From NCBI RefSeq assembly GCF_900009135.1, contig NZ_LT797710.1, positions 225,270 through 289,269 of the forward strand: DNA of 64,000 nucleotides. Reading direction: 5' to 3'. Shown one piece after another: positions 1-7,886 of this stretch. The position numbers and the translations under genes were made by a program. Within the stretch, counting starts at the first letter, position 1. The number at the start of each line of letters is the position of its first letter. This DNA is from Planktothrix sp. PCC 11201. Its GTDB lineage: Bacteria; Cyanobacteriota; Cyanobacteriia; Cyanobacteriales; Microcoleaceae. The notes under the pieces were generated by a model. The model was not told the origin of the DNA and made no database searches. It saw only the letters and a list, made by a program, of their open reading frames with translations.

Positions 1-1
1 T

Positions 2-142
2 GATATTATCAAAGATTGGCTCACTGACTTGTCCTATCGCCAAAGATTTGCGATCGGCTTCCTGGATGCCGTAGGCGATCGCGAGCCATCGAAAATCCCA
101 TCCTCTTATCCCACATTCCCCACCCTGAACTATGGTAGCTAA
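2..142 (+). CDS. C-terminal end of an unidentified protein (partial, cut by window edge)
   Basis: An open frame enters from the left edge and ends in TAA at 140-142, giving about 46 residues that end in TLNYGS. The HIP1 palindromes lie in frame and no stop interrupts it. Its last 11 bases overlap the start of the radical SAM gene at 132, an arrangement typical of translationally coupled genes, so the two probably belong to one operon. I do not recognise the family from this short tail; the visible part has an amphipathic stretch around DWLTDLSYRQRFAIGFLD. The rest of the gene lies outside the window. Confidence 0.5.
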   Translation, partial: DIIKDWLTDLSYRQRFAIGFLDAVGDREPSKIPSSYPTFPTLNYGS

Positions 143-1685
143 CAAGTATCCCACCATTGGACTGATTGAACCTCCAGCCACCGGACTATACGATGCAGAC
201 GGCAAAAATTGGACTTCTTTATACAGACATCGTTCCTTAATCAGCAAGCAAGTTTTGATACCTGACTTGCAAGCAGGAGGATTTGATGCCCGATTAGTCA
301 ACCTCAGAGATGATTATTATAGTGAAGAATTTGGGGAGATTATCTGGAAAGGGATGACCCTGCGGAAAACCTACGTCGGGGGCAAAATTTCCGCGCTCGA
401 TCCCCACGCATTCGATGCTTGGGGAATTACAGTGAATTTCTCCCAAGATCGTCAAGTGACTTGTATGGTGATTGAGCATCTGGCTAAGGGAGGTCGTCCC
501 ATTGTCGTTGGCGGGTCGGATGCTTTCGCTGAACCGCACCACTACTTGAAGGCTGGCGCAGCAGCAGTCGTTCAGGATAAATCCGGGGCAGCGAATTGGG
601 CTATTTTTGACTATGTACTCGGAAAAACCCCACGAGAAGAACTCACGGGTGTCATTCTCGCAGATGGTAAACAGTATCCCAGGAAGGCTAAAGCCAAAAG
701 TCCAGAGGAGTGGGCACTACCATCGGTGGAAGTGGCGCGGGAGTGTTTAGGGACACTTCCCAATGTCCAGGGAACTGTTCCAGTAGGTTCACTGGTGGCT
801 GACATTGGTTGCGATCGCACCTGTGACTTTTGCATGACACCCACCTACGGCACTGGCTTTCGGAGAATGTCCCCACAAACATCCCTCAAATGGTTGGCGA
901 TTCAGAAAGAAGCAGGGGCTCGTTCGATCAATATCGGTTCCGATCAATTCCTCGCCCGTGGACTCTTTCCTGATGGGCGACAAGAGATCCTCGACATTAC
1001 CAATGGTGCGCGGGAGATGGGAATAACACTCATGTGGCCGAATGGTTTGGAACTGAGGAAAACAACTCTCGGCGCTGGGCGTAACTACGAAAGCAGCGAC
1101 CTCAGACCTGACGAAGAACTGATTGAAGCACTGTTTGGCTGGGATGGCAAAGTCGGTTGTCCTTTGGCTTATATCCCTGCCGAACGTCCCGTTTTTGGAC
1201 GAGAAGCTTACAAGAAGTTGTTGCCTTGGCAAGAGCATTGTACCTTGATGAAATCTGTAGTCAGAACTGGTGTACCTGTTATTGCTTATGGCATCATTAT
1301 CGGGCTACCCGATGATGACCATGAGGACTTGTTACGTCTTGAAGAAGCAATCACAGAATTGGTGGATGAACTGGTAGAGATTAACCCTCAATTGGAATTT
1401 CAAACTTCGTGCTACAGCATTATTCCCTTGCCCGGAACTCCGCAATCCCAAAACTTACGCAAGTCAGGACTGCTACAGTTTGAAGACACCTGTCTTTGGG
1501 GGGTATGGACAACTACTTCCAATACTAATCACCTTAACTACGAGCAGGTTTCCGATTGGCAAATTCGTCTATCTAATATTCGGAGATCTCCGTCTCAATT
1601 TACCAACTATAACGGCGAATATTCAGGGATGGTTAGTGATGCTTCCTCCAACGACTCAAAGGTTGTGTTAGCCAATTTGAACTAA
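132..1685 (+). CDS. B12-binding domain radical SAM protein
   Basis: A 517-residue protein with the class B radical SAM layout. An N-terminal Rossmann-like cobalamin-binding region (about residues 10-190, containing the VVGGSDAF turn) precedes a radical SAM barrel whose cluster motif CDRTCDFC (CX3CX2C) puts cysteines at about 227, 231 and 234. Enzymes of this family use a [4Fe-4S] cluster and S-adenosylmethionine to make radicals, often for methylation at unactivated carbons; the substrate here cannot be told. The ATG at 132 overlaps the previous gene by 11 bases, which suggests coupling. The C-terminus (about 470-517) is rich in Ser and Asn and looks unstructured. Alternatives are a hopanoid, peptide or other natural-product modifying enzyme. 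Family assignment is firm, substrate unknown. Confidence 0.85.
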   Translation: MVANKYPTIGLIEPPATGLYDADGKNWTSLYRHRSLISKQVLIPDLQAGGFDARLVNLRDDYYSEEFGEIIWKGMTLRKTYVGGKISALDPHAFDAWGITVNFSQDRQVTCMVIEHLAKGGRPIVVGGSDAFAEPHHYLKAGAAAVVQDKSGAANWAIFDYVLGKTPREELTGVILADGKQYPRKAKAKSPEEWALPSVEVARECLGTLPNVQGTVPVGSLVADIGCDRTCDFCMTPTYGTGFRRMSPQTSLKWLAIQKEAGARSINIGSDQFLARGLFPDGRQEILDITNGAREMGITLMWPNGLELRKTTLGAGRNYESSDLRPDEELIEALFGWDGKVGCPLAYIPAERPVFGREAYKKLLPWQEHCTLMKSVVRTGVPVIAYGIIIGLPDDDHEDLLRLEEAITELVDELVEINPQLEFQTSCYSIIPLPGTPQSQNLRKSGLLQFEDTCLWGVWTTTSNTNHLNYEQVSDWQIRLSNIRRSPSQFTNYNGEYSGMVSDASSNDSKVVLANLN

Positions 1686-1875
1686 ACACCGCCCTTTTGG
1701 GCAACTTCAGATTCACGGCTGAATTAATTTTATAGCGCTACGCGCTAGGGAACAGGCCGCGTCGTGAGCCGTGTGAGCCAGTCGAACGGTCGAACGAGAA
1801 CAGTAAGCTGTGAAAGGGTTTGCTGGATTTAGAAGTGTCCTAACTGTAATGCGTAGCCCTATAAAGATTGAGTAT
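1686..1875. other. Gene-free stretch with a GC-rich atypical tract
   Basis: No gene is supported here. A short complementary pair (GCCC TTTT GGGC, about 1691-1702) directly follows the radical SAM stop and may help end transcription. The tract at about 1735-1850 is richer in GC than its surroundings and carries short words such as GCGCTACGCGC; translated, its end reads KCPNCNA before a stop, which could be the decayed 3' end of an IS200/IS605-type tnpB gene. That reading is a guess. Confidence 0.25.
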
Positions 1876-2265
1876 CTATAGCAATCCTAAATAGGTTGTG
1901 GCAAAATTCCATACTGAGAAAGTTTCGGAAAATCAAATATTTGACCATCAGCAAAAAACTTAAATAGCCACTTTACTATTTTAAATGATTTACATAAATG
2001 GTAGAATTATCTAATAAGTACCTAAACAAAATTAATTGCATATTCTTGACCTAAATTTTCCAGCACTTTTTTCAGATATTTAATTAAGCTTGAACAACTC
2101 GTATAAGCATCGACTTCAATAGTAGGTTTAGTTAGACTATATAGCAATCCGCGCCGAGGTCATAACATTTTAATACTGACATCAAACAGCCAGAAGTATT
2201 ACCCCAGATCCGCTGTTCCCTTTTGAGAAAAAATTTTGAACACAACTCAAATAGGATTGCTATAG
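1876..2265. mobile_element. MITE-like element with 25-bp imperfect inverted ends
   Basis: The left end at 1876-1900 (CTATAGCAATCCTAAATAGG then TTGTG) is matched in inverted orientation at 2241-2265 (CACAACTCAAATAGGATTGC then TATAG), with mismatches only in the centre of each arm. A third copy of the core, ATAGCAATCC, lies inside at 2141-2150, so a smaller element of about 125 bp (2139-2265) may be nested in the larger one. No intact transposase is present. The right end stops 2 bp short of the stop codon of the gene at 2268. Confidence 0.5.
2022..2150 (-). pseudogene. Possible gene remnant inside the repeat element
   Basis: On the minus strand an open stretch without a start codon ends in TAG at 2022-2024. 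It encodes about 42 residues including KPTIEVDAYTSCSSLIKYL and a tail LGQEYAINFV. The composition looks protein-like rather than random, but no family is recognised and there is no initiation site. It may be the 3' end of a gene disrupted by the inverted-repeat element whose ATAGCAATCC core bounds it at 2141-2150. Confidence 0.25.
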
Positions 2266-2267
2266 AT

Positions 2268-2879
2268 TTAACAAATCGGATGCTGACCAGGCTTAACCGC
2301 ATGAATATTTTCGCTTCCTGACTGGGGCCATCCCCTTCGATCACCCGCTTCTGAGGGCTGTCCCCAACCTAATTGTAATAACATTTCTAAAAAACTCGAT
2401 TTCTCCCACTTCCAAACACAAGTCCATTCCGTACGTTGGACAATAGCATCTACTTCTTCTACGCAAATTTTACGATAATCCTTACCACTATTTAAACTTA
2501 AATATAAATCCATCCCGGCGGTTACATCATCCCAAAATTCTAATAGTTTAGTTTTTTCTGCTTTTAACTGTTCTAAATCATAGGGTAAGGCAATTAATTG
2601 TTCATTGACAAACGGAAACCGTAGGGTTTTTCCCTTAACAACAATTTCCCGCCAAACAATCCCGGAAACTTGATGTTCTTGTTGGTATTGATGAATCGTT
2701 GCCTTAAAATTTTGATAGGCTGTAAACTTTTGAATTCCCTCGGGTTTTAAAAAGCAATCAACCACTGGATTACCAACCGCAGGAGTTGCCCTTAAATTCA
2801 AACGCTCCCCTTTCAGGCAGGCTTGGCGCTCCTGATTTAAAATTTGGATCAGTTCCTCTGTACTGTAGGTTTTTGACAT
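2268..2879 (-). CDS. Conserved hypothetical cyanobacterial protein
   Basis: A soluble 203-residue protein starting MSKTYSTEELIQ, with no signal peptide or membrane segment. The N-terminal 30 residues form a charged helix (LIQILNQERQACLKGERLN); the middle is a mixed alpha/beta region with VSGIVWREIVVKGKTLRFP; the C-terminal 30 residues (SGSENIHAVKPGQHPIC) are Gly/Pro-rich and end in Cys. It is preceded by a gene of the same strand with a 167-bp gap holding a probable IS remnant, so the two are not obviously one operon. I recognise it only as the sort of protein found across cyanobacteria; no function can be given. The stop codon nearly touches the end of the MITE-like element. Confidence 0.7.
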   Translation of the reverse strand: MSKTYSTEELIQILNQERQACLKGERLNLRATPAVGNPVVDCFLKPEGIQKFTAYQNFKATIHQYQQEHQVSGIVWREIVVKGKTLRFPFVNEQLIALPYDLEQLKAEKTKLLEFWDDVTAGMDLYLSLNSGKDYRKICVEEVDAIVQRTEWTCVWKWEKSSFLEMLLQLGWGQPSEAGDRRGWPQSGSENIHAVKPGQHPIC

Positions 2880-3046
2880 CAGAAACGTCCTAAATTGTCA
2901 GTATTTATGGGATGGGTCTTTGACATACTCCCCACGCCTAAATCCGGGAGCTTGACCCTCGCTTTTCGGTAATTGAGGATATGGTAGTGCATCCGTCTCA
3001 GGGATGTCAAGAAACTGATCGGCAAGTTGAATCTCTTAAAGACTGA
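2880..3046. other. Probable IS200/IS605-type end remnant
   Basis: The spacer between the two minus-strand genes contains GACATACTCCCCACGCC followed by TAAATCCGGGAGC (about 2922-2953), in which CTCCC and GGGAG can pair. Such foldback sequences with GACATACTCCCC occur at the ends of IS200/IS605 elements in cyanobacteria. No transposase or second end is seen nearby. Assignment is by resemblance only. Confidence 0.3.
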
Positions 3047-3559
3047 TTATTCGATAGAATTCAGTTTGGATTTTAATAACTTTAGCCGATCAGAACTCAG
3101 TTTAATTTTAACATCGGTTAACTGTTGATGATCCCGGAATAAAATTATCCCATCTTTACCAACAGCCAAATCGGGATCGGTTAATTCTATGATTTGATAA
3201 GGAGGTTTATAGCCTTCGACTCGAATCACCACTTGCTGTTGAGATTGGGGGAAAATATACAGTCGTTGTTGTTGAGAATCTAGTTCTAATTTATGGGGAG
3301 TAATACTCAGTTCTTGGGAGAGTTCTGGTTTAAAATAATAGAGTGTAATTCCGCGAATTTCTGGGTTTTTTATCGTAAAGGTTTCATCGAAACGTTGGGC
3401 TTGCCAATCTAAACCGCCTAAATAATCTCCATCGTTAGGAAGTAAACGTTGTTGCCAGTGAATTTCCTGACCTTGTAAAGATGCCCACCACTGACGAATG
3501 ATATCCAGATGGGTGCCATTATCGGGGTGATTACTGCCAAACTGCCAAGGGGTTGTCAT
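3047..3559 (-). CDS. Conserved hypothetical protein
   Basis: A 170-residue soluble protein starting MTTPWQFGSNHPDNG. The N-terminal half has a Trp-rich segment (IIRQWWASLQGQEIHWQQRL) and the DGDYLGGLDW motif; the C-terminal half is a run of predicted beta strands (KLELDSQQQRLYIFPQ, VVIRVEGY) ending in a basic helix. There is no signal peptide or membrane segment. The size and strand pattern suggest a small beta-barrel lipocalin-like fold as in some cyanobacterial DUF families, but this is an inference. Upstream lies a tandem heptamer repeat, so its promoter is probably short. Confidence 0.65.
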   Translation of the reverse strand: MTTPWQFGSNHPDNGTHLDIIRQWWASLQGQEIHWQQRLLPNDGDYLGGLDWQAQRFDETFTIKNPEIRGITLYYFKPELSQELSITPHKLELDSQQQRLYIFPQSQQQVVIRVEGYKPPYQIIELTDPDLAVGKDGIILFRDHQQLTDVKIKLSSDRLKLLKSKLNSIE

Positions 3560-3593
3560 AATTTTTTTATCCTATTTTTTTTGTTATAGCGCT

Positions 3594-3691
3594 GGGGAAT
3601 AGGCAATAGGGAATGGGCAATAGGGAATGGGGAATGGGCAATAGGGAATGGGGAATGGGGAATGGGCAATAGGGAATGGGGAATGGGGAAT
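3594..3691. repeat. Tandem heptamer repeat (GGGAATG/GGCAATA type)
   Basis: About fourteen 7-bp units of the forms GGGAATG, GGCAATA and GGGAATA run head to tail between two minus-strand genes. This is the short tandemly repeated repetitive (STRR) type long known in filamentous cyanobacteria. Related tracts occur here at 18384, 24878 and 30126. Confidence 0.85.
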
Positions 3692-3743
3692 ATTGATAGC
3701 ACTATAGTTCTCAATGACTGCTCGCAGATCTCCAGCTTTTCAC

Positions 3744-4280
3744 CTAATATTCACCATACCCGACTTGATCCAAACGCTGTTGTTTTTCCAGAACAGATTG
3801 TTTGAGATTTTCCCGATAGTCTTGAACTTTTTGTAATAGTTCAGGATCATGACTGGCTAAGATTTGTACCGCTAATAAACCCGCATTTTTAGCATTACCA
3901 ATTGCCACCGTTGCCACCGGAATTCCCCCGGGCATTTGTACAATCGAATATAGAGAATCAACTCCTTGTAAGGTGCGAGTTGTTACCGGAACCCCAATTA
4001 CAGGCAGAGGGGTTAAAGATGCCACCATCCCGGGCAAATGGGCGGCTCCTCCGGCTCCGGCAATAATCACTTTTAATCCTCGCAAATGGGCGGTTTTAGC
4101 ATATTCAAACATCCTTTCTGGGGTACGGTGGGCGGAAACAATGGCAACCTCATGGGGAATATTAAATTCCTCACAAACGGCGATCGCCGCCGCCATTGTG
4201 GGTAAATCTGAATCACTTCCCATGATAATCCCAACCACAGGAGTAGAGTTAGTCGATAATAATGTAGAGTTCAAAGCCAA
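3744..4280 (-). CDS. purE: N5-carboxyaminoimidazole ribonucleotide mutase (PurE)
   Basis: PurE converts N5-CAIR to CAIR in purine synthesis. The signature [13 protein letters not shown], the [13 protein letters not shown] segment and [14 protein letters not shown] are all present, and the C-terminal helix is complete. The frame stays open to an ATG at 4367, but that start would overlap the divergent nagA gene (start 4290) by 78 bp and add an untypical Trp/Cys-rich leader. I therefore prefer a TTG at 4280 (WLALNS region), giving 178 residues, close to the family's usual length. The start remains uncertain. purE and nagA would then be divergent with almost no space, so one promoter must lie inside the other gene. 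Confidence 0.9.
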   Translation of the reverse strand: MALNSTLLSTNSTPVVGIIMGSDSDLPTMAAAIAVCEEFNIPHEVAIVSAHRTPERMFEYAKTAHLRGLKVIIAGAGGAAHLPGMVASLTPLPVIGVPVTTRTLQGVDSLYSIVQMPGGIPVATVAIGNAKNAGLLAVQILASHDPELLQKVQDYRENLKQSVLEKQQRLDQVGYGEY

Positions 4281-4289
4281 CCATTCCTC

Positions 4290-5558
4290 ATGATCACAAC
4301 ACCACAGCCAGACGCCGTTAACTTCGATATTATCAATGTCCGTCTCCCTGGAACACAAAATTTGCAACGAGTTTTAATTCGTCAGGGTAAAATCTCTGGC
4401 GTTGAAGCGATGGCAGGTTCATCTCAACCCACATCAACCGCAGCAATTCAACAACTAGATTTGCAAGGAGATTGGCTATCTTTGGGAGGAATAGATTTAC
4501 AAATTAATGGGGCATTAGGATTAGCTTTTCCCGATTTAGAACCGCAATATTTTTCTAAGTTGACCGAAATTTGCCAGTATTTATGGGCACAGGGCATTGA
4601 TGGGTTTATGCCCACTATTGTCACTACTTCAATAGATAAAATTCAGCGATCGCTCGCCACAATAGCGGAATTTATCCAAGCGGTTCCCTCCGATCACCCC
4701 AGCGCCAAAATTCTAGGGGTGCATCTGGAAGGGCCATTTCTCAATCCCAGCAAACGGGGTGCCCATCCTCAAGAGCATTTATTACCCCTGACCTTAGATC
4801 AGGTGCAACGGGTTCTGGGGGACTATGCAAACGTCGTAAAAATCATTACCCTAGCCCCCGAATTAGACCCCACAGACAAGGTGATTCCCTATTTGAGAGA
4901 TTTAGGGATAATTGTCAGTTTGGGCCACTCCCAAGCTACAGCAGAGCAGGCAGAACGCGCTTTTACCCTCGGGGCAACGATGGTAACCCATGCCTTTAAT
5001 GCCATGCCCAGTCTGCACCATCGAGAACCGGGTTTATTAGGGACGGCTTTAGTTAACAAAAAGGTTCAATCGGGCTTTATTGCCGATGGACAGCACGTTT
5101 CCCCCCTAATGGTTAATTTGCTGTTACGGATTTCGGGAATTAACCAACCCACCGAAGCCAAGGGTTTAATTCCCCTGTTTTTGGTGAGTGATGCCTTAGC
5201 CCCCTTGGGACTACCTGATGGGGTTTATCCTTGGGATGAGCGACAAATTGAAGTGAAAGAAGGTACCGCCCGTTTAGCCGATGGCACGTTATCTGGAACC
5301 ACCTTACCTTTATTGGTAGGGGTAGAAAATTTGGTGAAGTGGAATTGTTGTGATCTGGGGGAGGCGATCGCCTTAGCCACTATTGCCCCGAGGCAAGCCC
5401 TGGGTCTATTTTCCTTCATGGGTGAATCCGCCAGTCAGCTTTTGCGGTGGAAATTTGATCCAGCCTCTGAAACTGTTACTTTGAATTGGCAGCGACTATT
5501 ACCATTTGTGATCGATCAAGGAATAATCGTCAACTCGCCAACAGATCAAATAAAATGA
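4290..5558 (+). CDS. nagA: N-acetylglucosamine-6-phosphate deacetylase
   Basis: NagA removes the acetyl group from GlcNAc-6-phosphate, giving glucosamine-6-phosphate for reuse in cell-wall or glycolytic pathways. The amidohydrolase features are clear: the metal ligand region [15 protein letters not shown] at about residues 145-160, the metal-binding His in [36 protein letters not shown], and the catalytic Asp in [10 protein letters not shown]. Length (422) is a little above the usual 380-390 because of a longer N-terminus. It is divergent from purE, not in an operon with nagB or a transporter. MurQ, which makes GlcNAc-6-phosphate from MurNAc-6-phosphate, is encoded at 49715 in the same window. 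Confidence 0.92.
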   Translation: MITTPQPDAVNFDIINVRLPGTQNLQRVLIRQGKISGVEAMAGSSQPTSTAAIQQLDLQGDWLSLGGIDLQINGALGLAFPDLEPQYFSKLTEICQYLWAQGIDGFMPTIVTTSIDKIQRSLATIAEFIQAVPSDHPSAKILGVHLEGPFLNPSKRGAHPQEHLLPLTLDQVQRVLGDYANVVKIITLAPELDPTDKVIPYLRDLGIIVSLGHSQATAEQAERAFTLGATMVTHAFNAMPSLHHREPGLLGTALVNKKVQSGFIADGQHVSPLMVNLLLRISGINQPTEAKGLIPLFLVSDALAPLGLPDGVYPWDERQIEVKEGTARLADGTLSGTTLPLLVGVENLVKWNCCDLGEAIALATIAPRQALGLFSFMGESASQLLRWKFDPASETVTLNWQRLLPFVIDQGIIVNSPTDQIK

Positions 5559-5600
5559 AGTTGAGTAAATGAGTCCTACTGTTAACTTTTATATACAAAT

Positions 5601-5813
5601 ATGGGTGAAGCAAAACGCCGAAAAGATTCCATGGGAGAACGTTATGGCCAAGAGGAAAAAATTGCCCCTTGGTTTCCCGTTACTAAAAACCAAAGTCAAC
5701 AATTCATAGAAATTACGAGTAAAGCCAGTTGGTTTGGGATTGGTTTACTGGTTGTTGTTTGGGTTACGATTCGATTTATCGGCCCGGGATTTGGTTGGTG
5801 GCAAATTGATTGA
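5601..5813 (+). CDS. DUF2839 family small membrane protein
   Basis: A 70-residue protein starting MGEAKRRKDSMGERYGQ, the hallmark N-terminus of the cyanobacterial DUF2839 family. After a basic head and PWFPVTK, one membrane span (about residues 43-60, WFGIGLLVVVWVTIRF) is followed by a short Gly/Trp tail GPGFGWWQID. The basic head is expected to stay in the cytoplasm. Function is unknown; the family is restricted to oxygenic phototrophs. It follows nagA by 42 bp on the same strand and could be cotranscribed, though a separate promoter is possible. Confidence 0.8.
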   Translation: MGEAKRRKDSMGERYGQEEKIAPWFPVTKNQSQQFIEITSKASWFGIGLLVVVWVTIRFIGPGFGWWQID

Positions 5814-6190
5814 GGTTGAGGGAAAGTTTCTGTGCCTAAAACGGGTTTCCGAGGGCGACATATCAAAGATCCGATTAGTAGGGTTTAAACTTATCACAAA
5901 TATTAGATCTTTTTATCAGTTTAGACCCGATTTTCCTGCTAATCCTTGTTGTGTCAGGATATTAGCCTAGTTGAAACAGTAAAGTTAGAAAAATTTAAGG
6001 TTATTGTTTTCCTAGATACCTTCTCAACGGAGGGTTTTGGTTAATCTGCAAAACAGTCTATATTCTGGCACTGGGGGGGTGATCTTTTCAATTTAGGCTG
6101 ATCAGACTAAGATTAATATTTCAGCACCATAACTTTAAGATTATGTTACATTTTGTAAATAATCCTAGGTGTGGTGATAGGAGGAGAATT
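5814..6190. other. Gene-free spacer upstream of the DUF1815 gene
   Basis: About 375 AT-rich bases without a convincing gene. Only the last part has a clear role: a strong ribosome-binding site, GGAGGAG, at about 6180-6186 precedes the ATG at 6191. The region presumably holds the promoter of that gene, but no standard -35/-10 pair stands out. Confidence 0.5.
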
Positions 6191-6541
6191 ATGTTTCTCA
6201 GAATTGCAGAACAACACCGCAAATTCGTTCAGGACTTGGTGATGAACCTCCAAGCTCTAGCTACGGTGCTAGAAAGACAGGGGTATCTTGCCTCTTGCTA
6301 TACCTGTGGCGGTCAGATGAATAGTGCCTCATTCATGGTCAGTTTGGGCGAAAGTCATTTGATTCGTTTCCTGGTATCAGACTATGGAATTACCTGGACA
6401 GAAATGCGTGATGACCGGGAACTCATGAAATTAGAGGGTGCCGAAGCCATTCAACAATTGCAGGAGTTGGCTAATTTGGTAATTTACAGAGGAACACCTT
6501 CTCCCCATCTTATGAGTCCCAAACTTGCCCAGCGTGTGTAG
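6191..6541 (+). CDS. DUF1815 family protein
   Basis: A 116-residue cyanobacterial protein with the very conserved block FVQDLVMNLQALA, YLASCYTCGGQMNSAS, SLGESHLIRFLVSDYG and TWTEMRDDRELMKLEGAEA. It is soluble, with no signal peptide, and has two cysteines in SCYTCGG that could be redox active or bind metal. The ATG at 6191 is chosen over one at 6143 because it has a GGAGGAG site 5 bp upstream and gives the family's usual N-terminus. Function is unknown. Its high conservation across cyanobacteria suggests a core role. Confidence 0.88.
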   Translation: MFLRIAEQHRKFVQDLVMNLQALATVLERQGYLASCYTCGGQMNSASFMVSLGESHLIRFLVSDYGITWTEMRDDRELMKLEGAEAIQQLQELANLVIYRGTPSPHLMSPKLAQRV

Positions 6542-6704
6542 AAGATGCGGAATTGCCTCTCTACAGACCTAATGAAGTTGATGGAGTTAACCCCTGTCGG
6601 TGGTAATCTGAAATCACCGAGCAACTGTTTAACATTGCTCCAATCCGTTGAGGAAATTCTCTAAGACGTTAGCCTAAGCGCTTGTGAGCATTATATTGGA
6701 GTTT

Positions 6705-7580
6705 ATGGTGACATTAGAATCTGATTGGCAACATCTGTTTGTAGAAACGAATAACATTCGTTTACACACGGTTACCCAAGGTGAGGGTGAACTCGTCATA
6801 CTTCTGCATGGATTTCCTGAATTTTGGTACGCCTGGCGCTATCAAATTCCGGCTCTGGCTCGTCATTTTAAAGTCGTTGTGCCTGATTTACGCGGCTATA
6901 ATGATTCTGATAAGCCGGATAGTGGTTATGATTTAGACACCCTAGTAGCTGATATTCAAGGCTTGATTCAACGATTAGGCTATGTTAAAGCTCATATTGT
7001 TGGGCATGATTGGGGGGGATTAATTGCCTGGCATTTTGCCCAGAAGTTTCCCGAATCTCTCAATCGTTTGGCGATTCTAAACGCTCCTCCCCCCTCTCGC
7101 TTTGTTCAAGAATTAGTTAGTAATTTAGATCAAATTCGTCGCAGTTGGTTTGTTTTTGCCTTTCAAGTTCCGGGGATTCCCGAATGGTTAATCCAACAAA
7201 ATTTAAAAGAATTTGTCACTAATGCGTTGCGAGAACACGCTATTCGTAAGGGTGCTTTTAGTGCCGAAGAAACTCAAATTTATGAAGCAGCTTTAGAAAA
7301 ACCAGGGGTATTAAAAGCGGCGATGAGTTATTATCGTCATTTATTTTGGCCGCCTACTTGGTTGTTAAATTTGACAAAAACCCCGGCAAAAGTTTTATCC
7401 CCCACTTTGGTATTATGGGGAAAGGAAGACTCATTTTTAAGTTATCATCTAACTGAGGGTTTAGATAGATTAATTGCTGCCCCGTTTAAACTACAATTAA
7501 TTCCCGATTGTGGTCATTGGATGCAACAGGAAGTTCCCCAAACCGTGAATCGGGAATTGTTGAATTTTTTAAGACCTTAG
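6705..7580 (+). CDS. Alpha/beta hydrolase, epoxide hydrolase-like
   Basis: A 291-residue alpha/beta-fold hydrolase of the epoxide hydrolase/haloalkane dehalogenase branch. Visible features are the oxyanion motif LLHGFPEFWYAW, the nucleophile elbow GHDWGG with Asp as nucleophile, and the C-terminal catalytic His in PDCGHWMQQE; the acid is likely Asp in WGKEDSF. A cap domain spans about residues 135-215 and contains SYYRHLFW, with Tyr residues that in epoxide hydrolases polarise the epoxide. The ATG at 6705 with GGAG just upstream is preferred over a GTG at 6684. Natural substrate unknown. No operon partner. Confidence 0.85.
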   Translation: MVTLESDWQHLFVETNNIRLHTVTQGEGELVILLHGFPEFWYAWRYQIPALARHFKVVVPDLRGYNDSDKPDSGYDLDTLVADIQGLIQRLGYVKAHIVGHDWGGLIAWHFAQKFPESLNRLAILNAPPPSRFVQELVSNLDQIRRSWFVFAFQVPGIPEWLIQQNLKEFVTNALREHAIRKGAFSAEETQIYEAALEKPGVLKAAMSYYRHLFWPPTWLLNLTKTPAKVLSPTLVLWGKEDSFLSYHLTEGLDRLIAAPFKLQLIPDCGHWMQQEVPQTVNRELLNFLRP

Positions 7581-7632
7581 TTATAAGTTGATTGGGTTTA
7601 AATCCTAATGGGATGGTTATTCATGGTAATTC

Positions 7633-7869
7633 CTAACGACCCAGGCAATTGCTATAAATCATCTGTTCGGAGGCATCTTCAAAGAATACCAAGACCAGTT
7701 GTTTTCCTGAATTCCCTATATATTGAGCTTCATCGGCGATAACATATAAGTTAATATATTCGGGTCTTTTAGGACAACAAGCCCTGGCAATTCCCTTGAT
7801 TGTAAAGGTTTGATCCTCTTTTTTTCTAATTTTATTAAAGACTTCTTTCAGACCTAAGCTGTTAAGCAT
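7633..7869 (-). CDS. Small hypothetical protein beside an IS remnant
   Basis: A 78-residue protein, MLNSLGLKEVFNKIRKK at the start and DASEQMIYSNCLGR at the end. The middle (FTIKGIARACCPKRPEYINLYVIADE) has a CC pair and alternates like beta strands, so it looks like a real coding sequence. It begins only 17 bp from the end of a decayed IS element, so its N-terminus or promoter may have been changed by the insertion. No family is recognised and there is no signal peptide. Confidence 0.45.
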   Translation of the reverse strand: MLNSLGLKEVFNKIRKKEDQTFTIKGIARACCPKRPEYINLYVIADEAQYIGNSGKQLVLVFFEDASEQMIYSNCLGR

Positions 7870-7886
7870 CTAAATAGGGTATAATG

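Noticed and set aside
3594..3691. Regular repeats that might suggest a CRISPR array
   Set aside because: Units are 7 bp head to tail without unique spacers, and no cas gene is near; it is an STRR tract.
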